A stretch of 9,416 nt of DNA from an uncultured Clostridium sp. (GTDB lineage: Bacteria; Bacillota; Clostridia; Lachnospirales; Lachnospiraceae). Made by a program: the position numbers and the translations under genes. The stretch spans positions 1 to 9,416 of the forward strand of contig USFH01000086.1 of assembly GCA_900553925.1 (NCBI GenBank), read 5' to 3'. Below the pieces are notes generated by a model. The model was given only the letters and a program-made list of their open reading frames with translations. It made no database searches and was not told the DNA's origin. Shown piece by piece: positions 5,947 through 9,416 of the stretch; position 1 is the first letter of the stretch; every line of letters starts with the position of its first letter.

Positions 5947-6585
5947 ATGAATTGTCCAACATGTGGAACGACACTTACAGACGGCACTACAATCTGCCCT
6001 GCCTGCGGAGCATCGATCTCCCAGCCAGCAGCTTTCAATCAAATGCAATATCAACAGCCTCAGTACCAGCAGCCTCAGGCAAACTACAATCAGGTGCAGT
6101 ACCAGCAGCCTCAGGCAAATTACAATCAGATGCCATATGCCAATTCTGCTGCCTATGCCCCAGCCGGTGCAGAGTTCAAGAGAAAATTCAATGCCGGACA
6201 TTTTGCAGTAATGGGTGGAAGCCTGTTCTGTCTAATCTCCGTCTTTCTTCCGTTCCTGACTGTTTCCCTTTTTGGATACAGTGAATCAATGTCATTATTT
6301 AAGGACGGAGAAGATGGCGTCATCTTTTTGATAACGGCAATCGTGGTCTTTGCCCTGTCCATGCTACGGGTAAATACATTGAATATTATCCTGACCCTGA
6401 TTCAGGGAATTTTTGCAGTATATGAAACCATGAGCGCAAAAGATGAGCTTTCCGATTACGGTTCTATGGTTCAGTATGGTGCTGGTTTCTATCTGCTTCT
6501 GATTGGCGGTATTGTTGCATTTGTCGGAGCCATTATCGGATTGGTGCTGCATATCAATGCAAAGAAGGCTTTTCATCAAGCCTAA
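5947..6585 (+). CDS. Zinc-ribbon membrane protein with QYQQPQ repeats
   Basis: A 212-residue protein with no assigned function. I place the start at ATG 5947, nine bases after AAGGAG (5932-5937). The frame stays open upstream to an in-frame ATG 5851, but that extension covers the predicted promoter and would put 32 residues before the zinc ribbon. Residues 3-21 form a zinc ribbon with two CxxC pairs (Cys3/Cys6 and Cys18/Cys21). Residues about 31-65 are low-complexity Gln/Tyr/Pro/Asn, built on a 12-residue repeat. Four likely membrane segments follow at about 87-107, 124-140, 144-159 and 178-202, the last rich in glycine. The architecture is a cytoplasmic zinc ribbon on a flexible linker joined to a small membrane domain, seen widely in Firmicutes without a fixed role. 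mutS2 begins 25 bases downstream. Confidence 0.85.
   Translation: MNCPTCGTTLTDGTTICPACGASISQPAAFNQMQYQQPQYQQPQANYNQVQYQQPQANYNQMPYANSAAYAPAGAEFKRKFNAGHFAVMGGSLFCLISVFLPFLTVSLFGYSESMSLFKDGEDGVIFLITAIVVFALSMLRVNTLNIILTLIQGIFAVYETMSAKDELSDYGSMVQYGAGFYLLLIGGIVAFVGAIIGLVLHINAKKAFHQA
6061..6132 (+). repeat. Two tandem 36-base repeats in the zinc-ribbon gene
   Basis: Bases 6061-6096 and 6097-6132 are near-identical in-frame copies, each encoding QYQQPQANYNQ plus V or M. They differ at two bases (C/T at 6084/6120 and G/A at 6094/6130). A degenerate partial unit (QYQQP, 6046-6060) precedes them. Repeats of whole codons can change copy number by slippage without breaking the frame, altering linker length. 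Confidence 0.85.
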
Positions 6586-6610
6586 CATACTTTTATAAAA
6601 GGAAACAACC

Positions 6611-9046
6611 ATGAATAAACGAAGCTTACGAATCTTAGAATTCACGAAAATATTATCAATGGTCAATGAATACGCTGCCTCCCCTATGGCGAAGCGGCGG
6701 ATCGACCGCATGAAACCACAGCGCGATATCGACGTTATCCGCAAACTGCAGGAGGAGACAAATGACGCGCTGAACCGTCTGAACCGCCACGGAAATATCA
6801 GTTTCTCCGGGCTGCGCGACATTGGTGCATCCATCAAACGCCTGGAGGTTCAGGGGACTCTCACTTCACAGGAGCTGCTTGACATCGCAGCTGTCCTGCA
6901 GGTTGCCAAGGCAGTCAAACAGTACGGGGACGGTTCCGATCTGACTGAGGCCCTCGCAAGCCGCAATCAGGAGCCGGTATCACAGACAACCAACGACTCT
7001 CTGACCGAGCGTTTCAATATGCTGCTGCCACTCGAGCATATCGCATCGGAGATCACGCGTTGCATCTTATCTGAAAATGAATACGCCGATGATGCAAGCT
7101 CCGGGCTGAAGAACATCCGCCGGGAGATCCGTCTCACGAATGACAAGCTGCACCAGCAGTTAGACAAGATCATCAAGAGCGACGCAAACCGTGACCAGCT
7201 GCAGGATTCGCTTATCACGATGCGAAACGGAAGATACTGTATCCCTGTCAAGCAGGAATACCGCTCGAAATTCCCGGGCATGATCCACGATCAGTCTTCA
7301 ACCGGCTCTACCCTCTTCATCGAGCCAATGGCTGTCGTCAATCTGAACAACCAGATCAAGGAGCTCGCGAACGAGGAATTATTAGAAATCGAGAAAATAC
7401 TGGAGACTTTAAGCGCGCAGGCAGCGACATATGTCTCCGACATCGCCTATGATCTGGAATTGCTGACCGATCTGGACTTTATATTTGCCAAGGCGAAATT
7501 CGCCCGCGCTACAAGCAGTACAAGACCGATCTTCAACACCGACGGCATCATCGACATACGGCAGGGACGCCATCCATTGCTGGAGAAGCACTCGGTTGTA
7601 CCGGTCGATATCCGGCTTGGAGAAGCCTACAACCTGCTCATTATCACAGGTCCGAATACCGGTGGTAAGACCGTATCCTTGAAGACACTCGGACTGTTCT
7701 CCCTCATGGGGCAGGCAGGTCTGCACATCCCGGCGATGGAAGAATCCCGTCTGGCTGTCTTCGACGATATCTTCGCCGATATCGGTGACGAGCAGAGTAT
7801 CGAACAGAATCTGTCGACATTCTCCTCTCACATGAGCAACATCGTTTATATCGTGCAGCACGCAACCCCGAACACGCTATGTCTGTTCGATGAGCCGGGC
7901 GGCGGAACCGATCCGGTGGAAGGTGCGGCACTGGCGGTTTCCATCTTAAATTATCTGAAAAGCATGGGCGCCCGCTGCATGGCAACGACACATTACAGCG
8001 AACTAAAGACCTACGCGCTTTCTACTGATGGGGTAGAGAACGCCTCCTGCGAATTCGACGTGGCAACGCTCCGTCCAACCTACCGTCTGACGATCGGTAT
8101 CCCGGGCAAGTCCAACGCATTTGCCATCGCAAGCAAGCTTGGTCTGCCTGAGTATATTATCACGTCTGCGAAGGAACAGATCGACAGCGACGCCGTCGAC
8201 ATGGAGACACTGCTCGCGGATCTTGAAGCCAGCAGACGCTCCATGGAGGAGGATGAGAAAGCAATCGAAGCCTATAAACAGGAAATCGAGTCCCTGAAGG
8301 AATCCCTGAAGAAAAAGGAAGAAAATCTCGACACGAAGAAGGCAGAGATTCTGAAGAACGCCCGGGAAGAAGCGCGGGATATCATCGAAGAAGCGAAGGA
8401 AACGGCCGATCAGACAATCCGCGATTACAACAAATGGCGCAGTAATCCGAGCAAAGCCGACATGCGTACCATGGAGGAGAAGCGGAGCAGCCTGCGTAAC
8501 AAGATCAAGGATTACGAGAAAGCAGGCGCGTCCGAGACGAAGAAACAGACCTCGAACCACAAGGCTTCGGATTTCCACATCGGTGACACGGTGCAGGTAC
8601 TCAGCATGGGCACCCGCGGCACGATCACGAAGCTTCCGAACAACAAGGGAATTGCTGGTGTACAGATGGGTATCATGAGTGCCATGCTGCCAATCTCCGA
8701 CCTTCTGATCATTCCGGAAAGCACGATCTCGGTCAACGGAGAAAAGCAGAAATATGCGGGGCGGCGCGCAGGCGGCGATCATACAACTGTGAATAAAGCG
8801 AAGACATTTTCCCCGGAACTGAATGTCATGGGAAAAACCGTCGACGAAGCCTGCTTTGAAATCGACAAATATCTTGATGATGCTGTATTGGCGCACATTT
8901 CCCGTGTCACGATCATCCATGGCAAGGGAACCGGTGCTTTGCGCAAGGGTATCTGGCAATATCTGAAGAACCATCCGCTTGTGCAGTCCTATCGTTCCGG
9001 CGAATTCGGCGAAGGCGAATATGGCGTTACGATCGTAGATTTATAA
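6611..9046 (+). CDS. mutS2: Endonuclease MutS2 / ribosome-collision factor
   Basis: 811 residues, near the usual 780-800. MutS2 proteins are ATPases linked to suppression of recombination and, in Bacillus subtilis, to splitting collided ribosomes. Residues about 1-330 are the lever/clamp region. The ATPase follows, with Walker A GPNTGGKT (347-354), STFSSHMSN (402-410), Walker B LCLFDE (423-428) and the switch histidine in TTHYSELK (His461). Residues about 530-650 are a charged coiled coil. KOW-like FHIGDTVQVLSMGTRGTI lies at 655-672, and a C-terminal Smr domain at about 736-811 carries HGKGTG (770-775). Oddities: the residues after the Walker B glutamate read DEPGGGTDP rather than the usual DELGAGTDP, and the Smr entry motif reads LNVMGKTVDEA rather than LDLRG. 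The start is ATG 6611 behind a modest AAAGGA site. It lies between the zinc-ribbon gene and a response regulator, probably in one operon. Confidence 0.96.
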   Translation: MNKRSLRILEFTKILSMVNEYAASPMAKRRIDRMKPQRDIDVIRKLQEETNDALNRLNRHGNISFSGLRDIGASIKRLEVQGTLTSQELLDIAAVLQVAKAVKQYGDGSDLTEALASRNQEPVSQTTNDSLTERFNMLLPLEHIASEITRCILSENEYADDASSGLKNIRREIRLTNDKLHQQLDKIIKSDANRDQLQDSLITMRNGRYCIPVKQEYRSKFPGMIHDQSSTGSTLFIEPMAVVNLNNQIKELANEELLEIEKILETLSAQAATYVSDIAYDLELLTDLDFIFAKAKFARATSSTRPIFNTDGIIDIRQGRHPLLEKHSVVPVDIRLGEAYNLLIITGPNTGGKTVSLKTLGLFSLMGQAGLHIPAMEESRLAVFDDIFADIGDEQSIEQNLSTFSSHMSNIVYIVQHATPNTLCLFDEPGGGTDPVEGAALAVSILNYLKSMGARCMATTHYSELKTYALSTDGVENASCEFDVATLRPTYRLTIGIPGKSNAFAIASKLGLPEYIITSAKEQIDSDAVDMETLLADLEASRRSMEEDEKAIEAYKQEIESLKESLKKKEENLDTKKAEILKNAREEARDIIEEAKETADQTIRDYNKWRSNPSKADMRTMEEKRSSLRNKIKDYEKAGASETKKQTSNHKASDFHIGDTVQVLSMGTRGTITKLPNNKGIAGVQMGIMSAMLPISDLLIIPESTISVNGEKQKYAGRRAGGDHTTVNKAKTFSPELNVMGKTVDEACFEIDKYLDDAVLAHISRVTIIHGKGTGALRKGIWQYLKNHPLVQSYRSGEFGEGEYGVTIVDL

Positions 9047-9050
9047 AACA

Positions 9051-9055
9051 GGAGG
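9051..9055 (+). promoter_or_regulatory. Ribosome binding site of the response regulator
   Basis: GGAGG (within AGGAGGGG) lies five bases before ATG 9061 and just after the mutS2 TAA, so the two genes are probably translated from one transcript. Confidence 0.75.
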
Positions 9056-9060
9056 GGACT

Positions 9061-9416
9061 ATGGAGAAACAACGAATCTTAATTGTTGATGATGACGAAA
9101 ATATCGCAGAGCTCATCTCTTTGTATCTGATAAAAGAATGCTTTGCAACGGAAATTGCATATAACGGGCGGGATGCAATCAAGCTTGCATCGACCTTTCG
9201 CCCGAATCTGATCCTGCTTGATATCATGCTGCCGGATATCGATGGCTATGAAGTGTGCACGGAGATCCGGAAGACAAGCCAGACGCCGATCATCATGCTG
9301 TCTGCCAAGGGAGAAGTCTTCGACAAGGTACTCGGCTTGAAGCTCGGTGCAGACGATTACATGATCAAGCCATTTGACTCCAACGAACTTGTCGCAAGAG
9401 TCAAGGCAGTTCTCCG
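9061..9416 (+). CDS. Response regulator receiver domain, 3' end cut by window edge
   Basis: The first 118 residues of a two-component response regulator, probably of the OmpR/PhoB transcription-factor class. The acidic pocket is Asp11-Asp12 in ILIVDDDE, the phosphoacceptor Asp54 in LILLDIMLPDIDGYEVC, the switch residue Ser81 in IIMLSAKGE, and the conserved Lys103 in GADDYMIKPFDSNELVARV. The sequence after the lysine matches the receiver end typical of OmpR-type regulators. Output domain and partner histidine kinase lie beyond the edge, so the signal sensed is unknown. The start is ATG 9061, 14 bases after the mutS2 stop. Confidence 0.93.
   Translation, partial: MEKQRILIVDDDENIAELISLYLIKECFATEIAYNGRDAIKLASTFRPNLILLDIMLPDIDGYEVCTEIRKTSQTPIIMLSAKGEVFDKVLGLKLGADDYMIKPFDSNELVARVKAVL

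Noticed and set aside
6046..6132. CRISPR-like array
   Set aside because: The repeats are directly adjacent without spacers and encode an in-frame peptide repeat.
6591..6600. Palindrome TTTTATAAAA between the zinc-ribbon gene and mutS2
   Set aside because: Self-complementary but A/T only, without a loop or G/C stem; too weak for a terminator and likely chance.
7409..7861. 150-codon open frame on the minus strand
   Set aside because: Antisense to the MutS2 ATPase core, with composition typical of a reverse-strand shadow.
8003..8974. 323-codon open frame on the minus strand
   Set aside because: Antisense to the coiled-coil, KOW and Smr parts of mutS2, which are unmistakable. No ribosome binding site or recognisable motif.

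Overview
The window looks like a chromosomal segment from a low-to-mid GC Gram-positive anaerobe of the Clostridia, most likely a Lachnospiraceae member (Roseburia/Agathobacter/Butyrivibrio-like). The basis is strong AGGAGG-type ribosome binding sites, the gene set (YhaM, MutS2, a TatD-associated-type radical SAM protein, a DUF4037/DUF4125 protein) and the protein flavour. The genus is inference. There are no rRNA or tRNA genes, insertion sequences, phage genes or CRISPR arrays.

Layout. Two divergent gene sets are separated by a 151-base intergenic region at about 5796-5946. Leftward (minus strand), reading away from that divide: yhaM, encoding a 3'-5' exoribonuclease (5795-4854); a translationally coupled small radical SAM protein (4852-4223); a 134-base gap with a possible flagellar-type (SigD) promoter; a cysteine-free 209-residue conserved hypothetical protein (4088-3459); a terminator overlapping a predicted promoter (about 3382-3445); a PlsC-type acyltransferase (3368-2652); and a very large TPR-DUF4037-DUF4125 protein that runs off the left edge (2619 to beyond 1). 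This last gene fills more than a quarter of the window and is open without a stop for 873 codons.

Rightward (plus strand): a zinc-ribbon membrane protein with QYQQPQ-type repeats (5947-6585), mutS2 (6611-9046), and the receiver domain of a response regulator cut by the right edge (9061 onward). Short gaps of 25 and 14 bases and good ribosome binding sites suggest one operon.

Functional picture. The yhaM-radical SAM pair joins RNA decay with an Fe-S enzyme of unknown substrate. The acyltransferase and the TPR/DUF4037/DUF4125 protein probably form a second leftward unit. The mutS2 unit joins a nucleic-acid/ribosome quality factor with a membrane protein and a signalling gene. The least understood parts are the multi-domain nucleotidyltransferase-like protein, the promoter nested in a terminator upstream of plsC, and the possible motility-type control of the small hypothetical gene. 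Nothing here clearly constitutes a new defence or mobile system.
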